The position numbers and the translations under genes were made by a program. The notes beneath the pieces are model-generated. The model was not told the origin of the DNA. It did no database searches and worked only from the letters and a program-made list of their open reading frames with translations. Positions 43,190 through 50,799 of a stretch of DNA of 64,000 nucleotides are shown here, in pieces (the stretch's first letter is position 1; each line of letters opens with the position of its first letter). Source of the DNA: DATAPD01 sp036265385 (GTDB lineage: Bacteria > Acidobacteriota > Terriglobia > Terriglobales > Acidobacteriaceae); contig DATAPD010000008.1 in NCBI GenBank assembly GCA_036265385.1, positions 62,001-126,000 of the forward strand, read 5' to 3'.

Positions 43190-43195
43190 GGTCAA

Positions 43196-44875
43196 CTACT
43201 CCAGCGTGATCACCTGGTGGTCGTGACAATCCGTGTGCATCGTTGAATAGAGATCGTGAAGCAACTGATCGCCGTAGCGACCCAGGAAATACAGACCGCC
43301 CACTTCCCTTTCCTGCAGCACCTTATTGGGATAGAGCGCATTGGAAAGCTGCTCTGCATGGCGGCCGATGACCTCATTTCGTAGAGCCTCTGCTCGCGCG
43401 GCACGGCTTCGCAACCGGTTCAACTGATAGGTCATCTTGGACCCGGACCGCTCAGCAGCCTCGATCAGCGATTTGTCGAGATGCTCGATTTCATGTTCAA
43501 CCGATGCAAGCGAGTTTCGAAGAGCCGAATGTGCCTCTGCGAAAGCTTTCTGCAGCCCGGTGGGTAAGATTCGTCGAGCCAGATCTTCCTGAAGCACATC
43601 TTTCCCATGGAATAGCGCGGGCAAGTCGATATGGTACTTCTCAAGCAACCGAGTGATCTTCGGTTCCACCAGTGTCGCCGAGAACCTTGGCTGGATCGGA
43701 GTCACTCTTCCCGCCAATTCCTCGTACACAACTCCAAGTTGCGCAAAGTAGGCCACCTCGGCGGAGCCGCCCGTATATACCAGCGTTGGTAGCAAGTGGT
43801 CCTGGAGGATGGGCCGCAGCAGCACATTCGCGCTGAAGTCCTGGGGCCGTGAAGCTGCGAGCTGCACTAATTCCGCTTGTGAAAACTTTGCCTCGCCGAC
43901 AACAAATTCCTGTTCTCCATTTCCATTGCTCTTGCGGCGGATCGGCGTTCGCACCCCATCGCGATACATGAACAGCAGGGTGGTCGAGGGTGTTACCTTC
44001 ACTTGCTGGTGATAGCCAGCAGCCTCGAGCTGTTTCCCACGTGCAAGCAGTTTCTGATCGAGTTCGGCAGCTCGTTCGATTGCGGCTTCAAATACCGGGG
44101 CACCGACCTCATGCAGTTCGTCGTCTGCAGCATCCAGCAGGATCACGCCCCAGTCCCGGAAGATACGAGCAAACAGTTTCCCAAATGCTGTTCCGAGGGT
44201 CTCACCCGCTTTGTACGCTTCCACCAGCAAGTCTGCGGCCTCCGAATCACCTAGCAGTTCCGCGGCAGCTGCAACAACACTTTCAATTTCTCGATCCAAG
44301 ACGACGCTGCTGACTGGAGCATCATCCTTGGAGTGTGCAGTTGTAGCCAGACGAACTAGCTTCCCGTCAGTTCCCGGAAACTCGACATGATTCACTTCCG
44401 CAAGATCGTGATCTTCCGTTGCTAGCCAAAACACCGGGACACAATCAATGCCAGCCCTGGTGGCTTCATCTGCGAGCTTTACCGCTGTAAGAGCCTTGAA
44501 GATCGAAAAGAGTGGACCGCCAAATAACCCGACTTGCTGGCCCGTAACTGCGGCTTGAGCTCCTCGACGCAGGCGCTCTATATTTTCGTGAGCCTTCGTT
44601 CCCGATCCGAAAAAACTGTTCTGCCGTTCCAGTATGTCGCTGACCCGCCTCCGGCGCGCATCGTCGTAACGCACCAACGCCGACTCGTCTTTCACCCATT
44701 CTGAAAAATAAGGATTGCGTGGAAAGAATGCTCGAACTGGAGGAGAACCGGAAAGGAAGTCTTTGAACAGCGCAGTTGTATGCGGGATCTCGGCGAAGGG
44801 CAGACACGATGCTTTCACCGTTCGATCTCCTGACATCGTTGACAGTGCATGGTCATCCGTCGCCGCAAACGCCAT
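43196..44875 (-). CDS. bshC: Bacillithiol biosynthesis cysteine-adding enzyme BshC
   Basis: A protein of 559 residues, the standard size. Family landmarks: AAVTGQQVGLFGGPLFSIFK near residue 108, PVFWLATEDHDLAEVNHVEF near 146, the long middle coiled coil, and the C-terminal YFLGRYGDQLLHDLY. BshC joins cysteine to glucosaminyl-malate, the last step of bacillithiol, the main low-molecular-weight thiol here in place of glutathione. No bshA or bshB gene is nearby. It is convergent with the HAD gene, six bases between stops. A later ATG at 44836 is a possible start. Confidence 0.93.
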   Translation of the reverse strand: MAFAATDDHALSTMSGDRTVKASCLPFAEIPHTTALFKDFLSGSPPVRAFFPRNPYFSEWVKDESALVRYDDARRRRVSDILERQNSFFGSGTKAHENIERLRRGAQAAVTGQQVGLFGGPLFSIFKALTAVKLADEATRAGIDCVPVFWLATEDHDLAEVNHVEFPGTDGKLVRLATTAHSKDDAPVSSVVLDREIESVVAAAAELLGDSEAADLLVEAYKAGETLGTAFGKLFARIFRDWGVILLDAADDELHEVGAPVFEAAIERAAELDQKLLARGKQLEAAGYHQQVKVTPSTTLLFMYRDGVRTPIRRKSNGNGEQEFVVGEAKFSQAELVQLAASRPQDFSANVLLRPILQDHLLPTLVYTGGSAEVAYFAQLGVVYEELAGRVTPIQPRFSATLVEPKITRLLEKYHIDLPALFHGKDVLQEDLARRILPTGLQKAFAEAHSALRNSLASVEHEIEHLDKSLIEAAERSGSKMTYQLNRLRSRAARAEALRNEVIGRHAEQLSNALYPNKVLQEREVGGLYFLGRYGDQLLHDLYSTMHTDCHDHQVITLE

Positions 44876-45105
44876 ATTCTACAGTGTGGTACGTAAATGA
44901 GATGTTAGACGTGCTCGACGGATGCAAGTTAGTTTGTCTAGAACAGCGAAACGGCGGATTTCACACCACGTCACACGAAGCCGCGGTTCAGCAGCTTGCA
45001 CCAGGGACGTGTCCTTTCGCATCCAATGACTAGTTTGACTTCCTTCTGGGCGAGACCCAGAATGAAGAAGTTGGTTCGTTCTTTGAATCGGCCAAACCCA
45101 CCAGT

Positions 45106-45474
45106 GGGGGCGTCACGGTTTCGACGGGGATGCTTGCGGCCAAGAGGCATGTCGGGGTGCACACACCCGTGATCGCGTGCAAAATGATAATTGCCAATCA
45201 ACAGATGGCATACGCAGCCTAACTAGTTTAGGCAGCCGTCCGAGGAAGCTTCGCCCGTGGGCCTCCGAAGGACGTCGCACAGCGGGCTGCTCTTTCCGTC
45301 TACGTCTGGGACGGAAGGCTAAGATCTCAGGCTAGCGGTCGCCGTTTCTTGTCCGTTCTGAGCGGAGATCGCGAACGTTCTTGGTGAAGGCCAGGAGCAT
45401 GAACTGGACTAAGCATGTAGTCTCTTGACCAGTGACATTTTCGGACGCGGGTTCGACTCCCGCCGCCTCCACCA
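45106..45474 (+). ncRNA. ssrA: tmRNA (10Sa RNA)
   Basis: 369 nt. The 5' end GGGGGCG pairs with CGCCTCC near the 3' end (one G-U pair) to form a 7-bp acceptor stem ending ACCA. The 5' arm contains the TTTCGACGGGG element and the 3' part GGACGCGGGTTCGACTCC is the T arm. The tag ORF is at 45193-45222: GCC resume codon, encoding ANQQMAYAA, then TAA. The AxxxxAxAA end is the normal proteolysis signal. It rescues stalled ribosomes with SmpB. No smpB gene is nearby. Upstream, a weak TTGACT-N17-CAGAAT at about 45033-45061 could be its promoter. Confidence 0.95.
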
Positions 45475-45579
45475 CATTCCACCTTCCTCCGCAATTCTTG
45501 CGGGGCCCTATACCATCCATCCGAACGTTCCCGTTTGACACGAAATCAGTTGGCTCGTATCGTTCGGCTCCAACCAACC

Positions 45580-46764
45580 ATGCTTAGACAAATCGCTCTG
45601 CTCGCAATCATCTCAGTTGCGTTTACCTCTGCTATCGCTCAGAAGAGTGCCTGGCCCACGCACGGCTGGGCGAAGGAGACGCCAGCCAACGTCGGCTTGG
45701 ACGAAAAATCACTCTCTGCCTTCGATCATGACCTCGGCAGCGGCAAGTATTTCCTGGTGGACAGTTTCGACGTATTTCGCTGCGGCATGTCCGTCTACAG
45801 CGGCAAATACTCACACGATTATGAAAAGATCTACGGAAAGGAAGCACACACTCGCGGCCCACTCAATGCACGACTGACCGGCCCCTACAACTATTTCGAT
45901 CCCGAATGGCACCCCTATTATCACGGTACGGATCTGCACAGCATGCAGTCGATCAGCAAAACCGTGAGTTCGATCATCCTGGGCATCGCCATTACACGGG
46001 GCGACTTCAAAGCTAGCCTAGACACTCCTCTCGTCCACTACTTCGACATCTCCAAAGTCAAGAATGTGGACGACCGGAAAAAGCGCATTACTCTTCGTCA
46101 TGTGCTGACAATGACCACTGGCCTCGAGTGGAACGAGGAAACCGCCTACGACGATCCCAAGAACGACTCCAGCTTGATGGAGGCCACCGACGATTGGATC
46201 CAGTACGTCATCAACCGCCCAATGGCGCAGGAACCGGGCAAGGTCTTCAATTACTCAAGTGGCGTTTCGGAACTGCTCGCCTACATCTTCCAAAAAGAAA
46301 CCGGACAGGACATCGAAAAGTACGGACAAAAATATCTTTTCGAGCCGCTCGGGATGGATCACTACTGGAAACGCACGCCGATGGGGGTAGTCGATACAGA
46401 AGGGGGTTTATATCTTCGGAGTTCGGATCTAGCGAAAATCGGATATCTCTATCTGCAAGGTGGCAATTGGAATGGGAAGCAAGTTGTGTCGAAGGAATGG
46501 GTTTCCGAGTCCCTGACGCCCTTTACGGATGCAGAGGAAGGATTCAAATACGGTTTCAAGTGGTGGCTGCTTCCCGATCCGGTCGATTCTGGCTTTATCT
46601 GGATGGGTCGTGGCTTCGGCGAACAATTACTGATGGTGTTCCCTAAGCGAGATCTAATCGTCGTTTTCACCGGCTGGACGATTCTGGGAAACACTCCGTC
46701 GCTTGCGGAATATGTCCAACGCATTCGTTCTGCGATCAAGTCAAACGATTGTAATAAGCATTAA
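45580..46764 (+). CDS. Serine hydrolase, beta-lactamase/penicillin-binding protein fold
   Basis: 394 residues from the ATG at 45580. Signal peptide MLRQIALLAIISVAFTSAIA. The catalytic SxxK is Ser124-Ile-Ser-Lys127 in HSMQSISKTVSS. A Y-S-S in FNYSSGVSELL is the second motif. A third motif candidate lies in GRGFGEQLLMVF. LRHVLTMTTGLEW is the class C-type LLTHTSG equivalent. It is secreted, perhaps an esterase, D-peptidase or amidase; substrate unknown. Its start is 105 bases after the tmRNA 3' end. Confidence 0.9.
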   Translation: MLRQIALLAIISVAFTSAIAQKSAWPTHGWAKETPANVGLDEKSLSAFDHDLGSGKYFLVDSFDVFRCGMSVYSGKYSHDYEKIYGKEAHTRGPLNARLTGPYNYFDPEWHPYYHGTDLHSMQSISKTVSSIILGIAITRGDFKASLDTPLVHYFDISKVKNVDDRKKRITLRHVLTMTTGLEWNEETAYDDPKNDSSLMEATDDWIQYVINRPMAQEPGKVFNYSSGVSELLAYIFQKETGQDIEKYGQKYLFEPLGMDHYWKRTPMGVVDTEGGLYLRSSDLAKIGYLYLQGGNWNGKQVVSKEWVSESLTPFTDAEEGFKYGFKWWLLPDPVDSGFIWMGRGFGEQLLMVFPKRDLIVVFTGWTILGNTPSLAEYVQRIRSAIKSNDCNKH

Positions 46765-46890
46765 CACTCCTTTAACTTTGTAAGTTTTTGCAACACTCGG
46801 ATCTCTTTGTTGTCATCTGGAAACCCGCACCAGTTGACAGCTTTCCCGGATTCGGTAAACTCATGTTGCCTGTTTCGAGGAACTCCCCCC

Positions 46891-47055
46891 ATGAGAAAAT
46901 TGTTCGCTGTTCTTTGGTCTGAAGAAGGCCAAGATATCGCCGAGTACGCCGTGATGCTAGCTGTCATTCTGGTACTGGTTGTCGGAACAATCCGATTAGT
47001 CGGATCAAACGCCAACAATGCATTCTCGCAAGTTGGGAGTGCATTAAATCAGTAG
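46891..47055 (+). CDS. Flp-type pilin (class III prepilin)
   Basis: 54 residues from the ATG at 46891 with GAGGAAC upstream. The N-terminus MRKLFAVLWSEEGQDIAEYA has the Flp prepilin motif: a positive leader ending G-Q-D-I-A-E-Y-A with the expected Glu and Tyr after the cleavage site. The helix VMLAVILVLVVGTIRLVG follows, and the rest is short and polar. Flp/Fap pilins build Tad pili for attachment. No tad assembly gene (ATPase, peptidase) lies in the window, so this is an orphan pilin gene that needs machinery elsewhere. Confidence 0.88.
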   Translation: MRKLFAVLWSEEGQDIAEYAVMLAVILVLVVGTIRLVGSNANNAFSQVGSALNQ

Positions 47056-47081
47056 CTGAACGGTGGCCGAATTAGGAATTT

Positions 47082-47399
47082 GTGGTTTTGGAAATTCATC
47101 GCCACTTAGTGCTGTTTAAGCGATCGCCGGACTTGGCAACGTTTCGCTTCCGGCAAATTCTGGTTGTCGAAGGCGACAAGTTCGAAGTGCGCGTGTTCGA
47201 TGGCGAGGCGTTCCAGAAGGTTCCTAGCATCGGAGATGATGTCTCGGGAATGGAAATCCAGATCCACCCTTCCCTGGAATCCGCTGTTTTGGACGCCGAG
47301 AAGCAGTTTAAGCAAAGCGTGCGAAGCGGCTGGAGAGCTGTCGATCCGACAGTTTCGCATCTGGCAGCCACGGTGAATTCGGCGTCCCGAGTTGCTTAA
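47082..47399 (+). CDS. Small protein of unknown function
   Basis: 105 residues from a GTG at 47082, 27 bp after the pilin stop. The sequence is protein-like: beta strands VLFKRSPDLATFRFRQILVV and DKFEVRVFDGEAFQ, then EIQIHPSLESAVLDAEKQFK with a helix. No hydrophobic segment. I do not recognise it. The GTG start has no good ribosome site, so the start and even the reality of the gene are uncertain. Confidence 0.5.
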   Translation: MVLEIHRHLVLFKRSPDLATFRFRQILVVEGDKFEVRVFDGEAFQKVPSIGDDVSGMEIQIHPSLESAVLDAEKQFKQSVRSGWRAVDPTVSHLAATVNSASRVA

Positions 47400-47522
47400 T
47401 GGTTTGGGATCCGAGCGAAAGCAGCACTCGCAGTGGGTGTTTTCCACAGAACCGAGCCGCACTGATTACTTTGGTAATCTCCTCCCCTGCGGCAGACTCA
47501 GTTTTAATGGATTGACGTTGAG

Positions 47523-47735
47523 ATGCTTATGGACATTCTAGGTCTCTGCCTTGTCGCGCAACTGAGTCTTACCTTTGGTCTCGCCAATCTGTTTTGGCCT
47601 GAGAAATTCCTACCCATTTTCGAAGTCTTGTTTTATCCCTGGGCCGCCAGTTATCGCGTCGTCCGTGCGCATGGCCTCGCCGCCATCGGTATTTCGCTTG
47701 TGCTACTTGTATCGGCGCTCGGCGCAGGCATTTGA
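47523..47735 (+). CDS. Small membrane protein, two helices
   Basis: 70 residues. Two hydrophobic helices: about 3-24 (MDILGLCLVAQLSLTFGLAN) and about 50-70 (LAAIGISLVLLVSALGAG). Between them lies an amphipathic FWPEKFLPIFEVLFYPWAAS stretch with three Pro. No family is recognised. A second in-frame ATG at 47529 is possible. It ends 15 bp before the TPR metalloprotease gene, so they may be cotranscribed. Confidence 0.6.
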   Translation: MLMDILGLCLVAQLSLTFGLANLFWPEKFLPIFEVLFYPWAASYRVVRAHGLAAIGISLVLLVSALGAGI

Positions 47736-47750
47736 ACCGATTAAACGACG

Positions 47751-49235
47751 TTGACCGTCTTCTCCCAATCCCGTAGGTTCTTCACAATTTTCGCGCTTCT
47801 CTTTGCTTCCATCGCATCTGCGGAAACGATTTACCTGAAAAATGGCTTGTACATTGTGGTCCGCAAGGTGGAAGAAAGAGACGGTCAGATCGCATATTGG
47901 GTGGCTGGAACTCGCTACACAATTCCGAAAAGCGCTGTCCTCAAGATTGAGCAGGGAGACGGCCCTGCACCGCAGCCAATCACGGGCACCACAAGCGTTC
48001 AGGACATCGCCCATCGCGAGGCGCCAATCGCGCGTGGAAATCAAGAAAAAATTCAACTCCCGCTGCTCGCCGGACCCAAGCAGGACGATCCTTATTGGGG
48101 TGCATTACGTGACCGAGTGCTTCAAGACAATCGCGCCGATGCTCGTCGGCTCTCCGAAATTGAACGAGACGGCGATGGGCGCACCACAACGAACGCGTAT
48201 TTTCTCGCCGGTGTCATTGAGGCCCAACATGGAGATATGGCAGATGCCACGACCTACTTCGAGCGGGCAGTCTCTCTACGGCCTACTGACCCGGTATTGC
48301 TCCAGTGGCAAGCTATCGCGCTTTCAAGCCTTGGCCGTTATCGCGATGCGATCTCAGTGCTCACCCGCGCGGCCGAATTGAAATCGGATTCTGCTCAGAT
48401 TTTTCAATTTCTAGGACTGGCCCAATATGACGCTGGATATACGAGCGATGCGGTGACCTCATGGGAAACTGCGTTGAAGCTCTCACCCGACGCCATGACC
48501 CAACGCCTCTTGCATAAAGCGGAACGCGAATTGGAAATTGAGCAGCGTTCGCGCCAGCGACAAAGCTCCCACTTCACGCTGCAATACGAAGGAGACAAGA
48601 CTTCTCCTGAACTGCAGAAAGCGTTGCTCCAAACTTTGGAAAATCAATTTCGCGACCTCTCTCGAGAGTTCGGATACGAACCAGGCGAAAGCATCATCGT
48701 GATTCTGTACACGCAAAAAGACTTCTTCGACATCACCGACGCGCCATCCTGGGCTGGCGGTCAAAATGATGGAAAGCTGAGAATTCCTATACGCGGTGCA
48801 AGCGATCGCATGTCGGAACTGGACCGCGTCCTTAAGCACGAACTGACGCATTCTTTCGTGCGCGGGCTGGCTGGACCACGCTGCCCGCTTTGGCTCAACG
48901 AGGGCTTAGCACAAATGACAGAGCCGCGCACTTCGGCTCCTTACGCTCGCATTCTTGGGCCTTTGTTCGAGCAGCATAAGCAGATTCCGCTCTCAGTATT
49001 AGAGGGTTCTTTCACTCGGTTTTCTGATATTCAGGCGCAAGTCGCCTATGCGGAGTCGCTCTCCGCTGTTGAGTATCTACGCGAACGATTTGGCATGAAT
49101 GATGTCCTTGAGATCTTGCGTTCGATCGGCTCAGGCTCCAGCCCCGAGGATGCGCTTCATCACGGTACCGGGATGGATTACCCGACTCTGGAGTCGAAAA
49201 TTGGTGCCTACCTCGCCGGCTCAATGGCTCAGTAA
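47751..49235 (+). CDS. Exported TPR protein with a gluzincin (HExxH...E) metalloprotease domain
   Basis: 494 residues from a TTG at 47751. Signal peptide MTVFSQSRRFFTIFALLFAS, then IASAE. Residues 25-70 are a small beta domain (TIYLKNGLYIVVRKVEERDG). Residues about 145-270 contain TPR pairs (AYFLAGVIEAQHGDMADATT; QIFQFLGLAQYDAGYTSDAV). Residues 280-480 are a peptidase-MA-like domain: H363-E364-L-T-H367 in LKHELTHSFVRG and the downstream Glu384 in LNEGLAQM give the zinc ligands. It is probably a periplasmic zinc protease guided by TPRs; substrate unknown. No ATG start exists nearby. Confidence 0.85.
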   Translation: MTVFSQSRRFFTIFALLFASIASAETIYLKNGLYIVVRKVEERDGQIAYWVAGTRYTIPKSAVLKIEQGDGPAPQPITGTTSVQDIAHREAPIARGNQEKIQLPLLAGPKQDDPYWGALRDRVLQDNRADARRLSEIERDGDGRTTTNAYFLAGVIEAQHGDMADATTYFERAVSLRPTDPVLLQWQAIALSSLGRYRDAISVLTRAAELKSDSAQIFQFLGLAQYDAGYTSDAVTSWETALKLSPDAMTQRLLHKAERELEIEQRSRQRQSSHFTLQYEGDKTSPELQKALLQTLENQFRDLSREFGYEPGESIIVILYTQKDFFDITDAPSWAGGQNDGKLRIPIRGASDRMSELDRVLKHELTHSFVRGLAGPRCPLWLNEGLAQMTEPRTSAPYARILGPLFEQHKQIPLSVLEGSFTRFSDIQAQVAYAESLSAVEYLRERFGMNDVLEILRSIGSGSSPEDALHHGTGMDYPTLESKIGAYLAGSMAQ

Positions 49236-49674
49236 CCCGAACACCTGAAACTTCCGACCTGTCTTTAGAGCAAAATCTGTGCAGTTTTCCTGTTTTTTCC
49301 TTCCAAATGTCGATTCTCAGCAATTTTCTTCGACTCACCTATGAGACGAAATAAGTTGCAACAAGTCCAAACTGTACGTTGCAAAGGGGGTCAGCAAATC
49401 GGTTTACAGACAACAATTCCGAATCTTTGATTCCAGCTTCTGAATCGAAACTATTTAACTGCTGTTGGTAAGAGCATTGGGGCAGGTAGGCCGTGTTCAG
49501 TGGGTGCCTCATTTCGGGTTTCCGACGTCACGCAGTTGCCTTTCCGTAGCCACTCTACCGACAAATTGCGCCTCTGTATCTATGCCTCTCACTTTCGCGA
49601 GAAGAGTGGAGAGCTTCGTAATTATTTATTTTTAACCGATTTAGCAATTGTTTTTTCAACGACAAGGTGAACGT
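49236..49674. other. Intergenic region upstream of the efflux pair
   Basis: 439 bases with no coding support on either strand. The part nearest the efflux genes is AT-rich (ATTATTTATTTTTAACCG near 49621) and would suit a promoter or regulator site, but I see no clear operator palindrome. No regulator gene of the TetR or MarR type is adjacent. Confidence 0.5.
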
Positions 49675-50799
49675 ATGGCGAAGAGAATGACCTTGATGCT
49701 AGTCGTGATTCTGCTTCTGATCGCGACGCTTGGCTTCGTGAAATACCGACAGGTGCAGACGGCGATTGCGCATGCATCCTTCACTCCTCCGCCGGATTCG
49801 GTGACTAGCGCGGTCGCACAGAAAGTGCAATGGCCAGCTACGCTGAACGTGATCGGCACCATGGAAGCCGTGCGCGGAGTTGTGGTCAGCGCCGACCTGC
49901 CCGGTACCGTGGATCACATCTACTTCGATTCGGGAAAAGCTGTAAAGCAGGGTGACGTCCTCGTAGAGCTCGACACCAAGCAGGAACGCGCCCAGCTAGC
50001 CTCTCTGGAAGCGCAACGCGACCTGGCCAAAATCAACTTTGGTCGCCAGCAGCAACTCGTGAACGAGGGCGTCATCTCCCGCATGGAGTATGACCAGGCA
50101 ACAGCGCAGCAGCGGGCTACCGAGGCAAACGTAAGTGAGATTCGTGCAACGATTGCTCGGAAGACCATTCGTGCACCGTTCTCCGGGATCCTCGGGATAC
50201 GCAAGGTCAATTTGGGACAGTATCTCGCCGGAGGGAATCCAATAGTTCCTTTGCAATCGCTGAACCCGATCTATGTCAACTTTGGTGTGCCGCAACAGTC
50301 ATTCGGGCAAATCAAAATCGGTCGCGAACTTCGCATAACCTCCGATGAATTCCCAGGCAAAATGTTCACTGGTCGGGTTACCGCTCTCGACTCCATTGTC
50401 GACGCGGCGACGCGTAACATCCAGGTACAAGCAACCCTGCCCAATCCTGATGGCAAGCTGCGGCCCGGCAGCTTTGTTCAAGTCGAAGTGGCGCTGGGAG
50501 CGCCTCAGCCTGTCGTTGTTCTTCCAGCCTCCGCAATCAACTATGCACCATATGGTGATTCGGTCTTCATCATCACAGACATGAAGGATCAGAAAGGCGA
50601 GAGCTACCGTGGCGTTCGGCAGCAATTCGTAAAACTTGGTGGATCTCGCGGCGATCAGGTTGCCGTAATTTCCGGCGTGAATGCTGGCGAAGAGGTCGTG
50701 ACATCCGGCGTATTCAAGCTGCGAAACGGAGCGCACGTACAAGTCAACAACAAAGTTCAACCCAGTAATAACCCCGCGCCGAAACCTGAGGACAGCTAA
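49675..50799 (+). CDS. RND efflux pump periplasmic adaptor (membrane fusion protein)
   Basis: 374 residues from the ATG at 49675 with AAGGTGAACGT upstream. One N-terminal TM anchor (MTLMLVVILLLIATLGFVKY). The lipoyl half-motifs flank a short alpha-hairpin: GTVDHIYFDSGKAVKQGDVL and TIRAPFSGILGIRKVNLGQY. The beta-barrel (ITSDEFPGKMFTGRVTALDS) and membrane-proximal domains follow. It links the inner-membrane pump to an outer-membrane channel. Its stop is directly followed by the pump ATG (bases 50799/50800). Confidence 0.94.
   Translation: MAKRMTLMLVVILLLIATLGFVKYRQVQTAIAHASFTPPPDSVTSAVAQKVQWPATLNVIGTMEAVRGVVVSADLPGTVDHIYFDSGKAVKQGDVLVELDTKQERAQLASLEAQRDLAKINFGRQQQLVNEGVISRMEYDQATAQQRATEANVSEIRATIARKTIRAPFSGILGIRKVNLGQYLAGGNPIVPLQSLNPIYVNFGVPQQSFGQIKIGRELRITSDEFPGKMFTGRVTALDSIVDAATRNIQVQATLPNPDGKLRPGSFVQVEVALGAPQPVVVLPASAINYAPYGDSVFIITDMKDQKGESYRGVRQQFVKLGGSRGDQVAVISGVNAGEEVVTSGVFKLRNGAHVQVNNKVQPSNNPAPKPEDS

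Noticed and set aside
45444..45474. A tRNA-like 3' end with T arm and CCA
   Set aside because: It is the 3' domain of the tmRNA, pairing with the 5' end at 45106.
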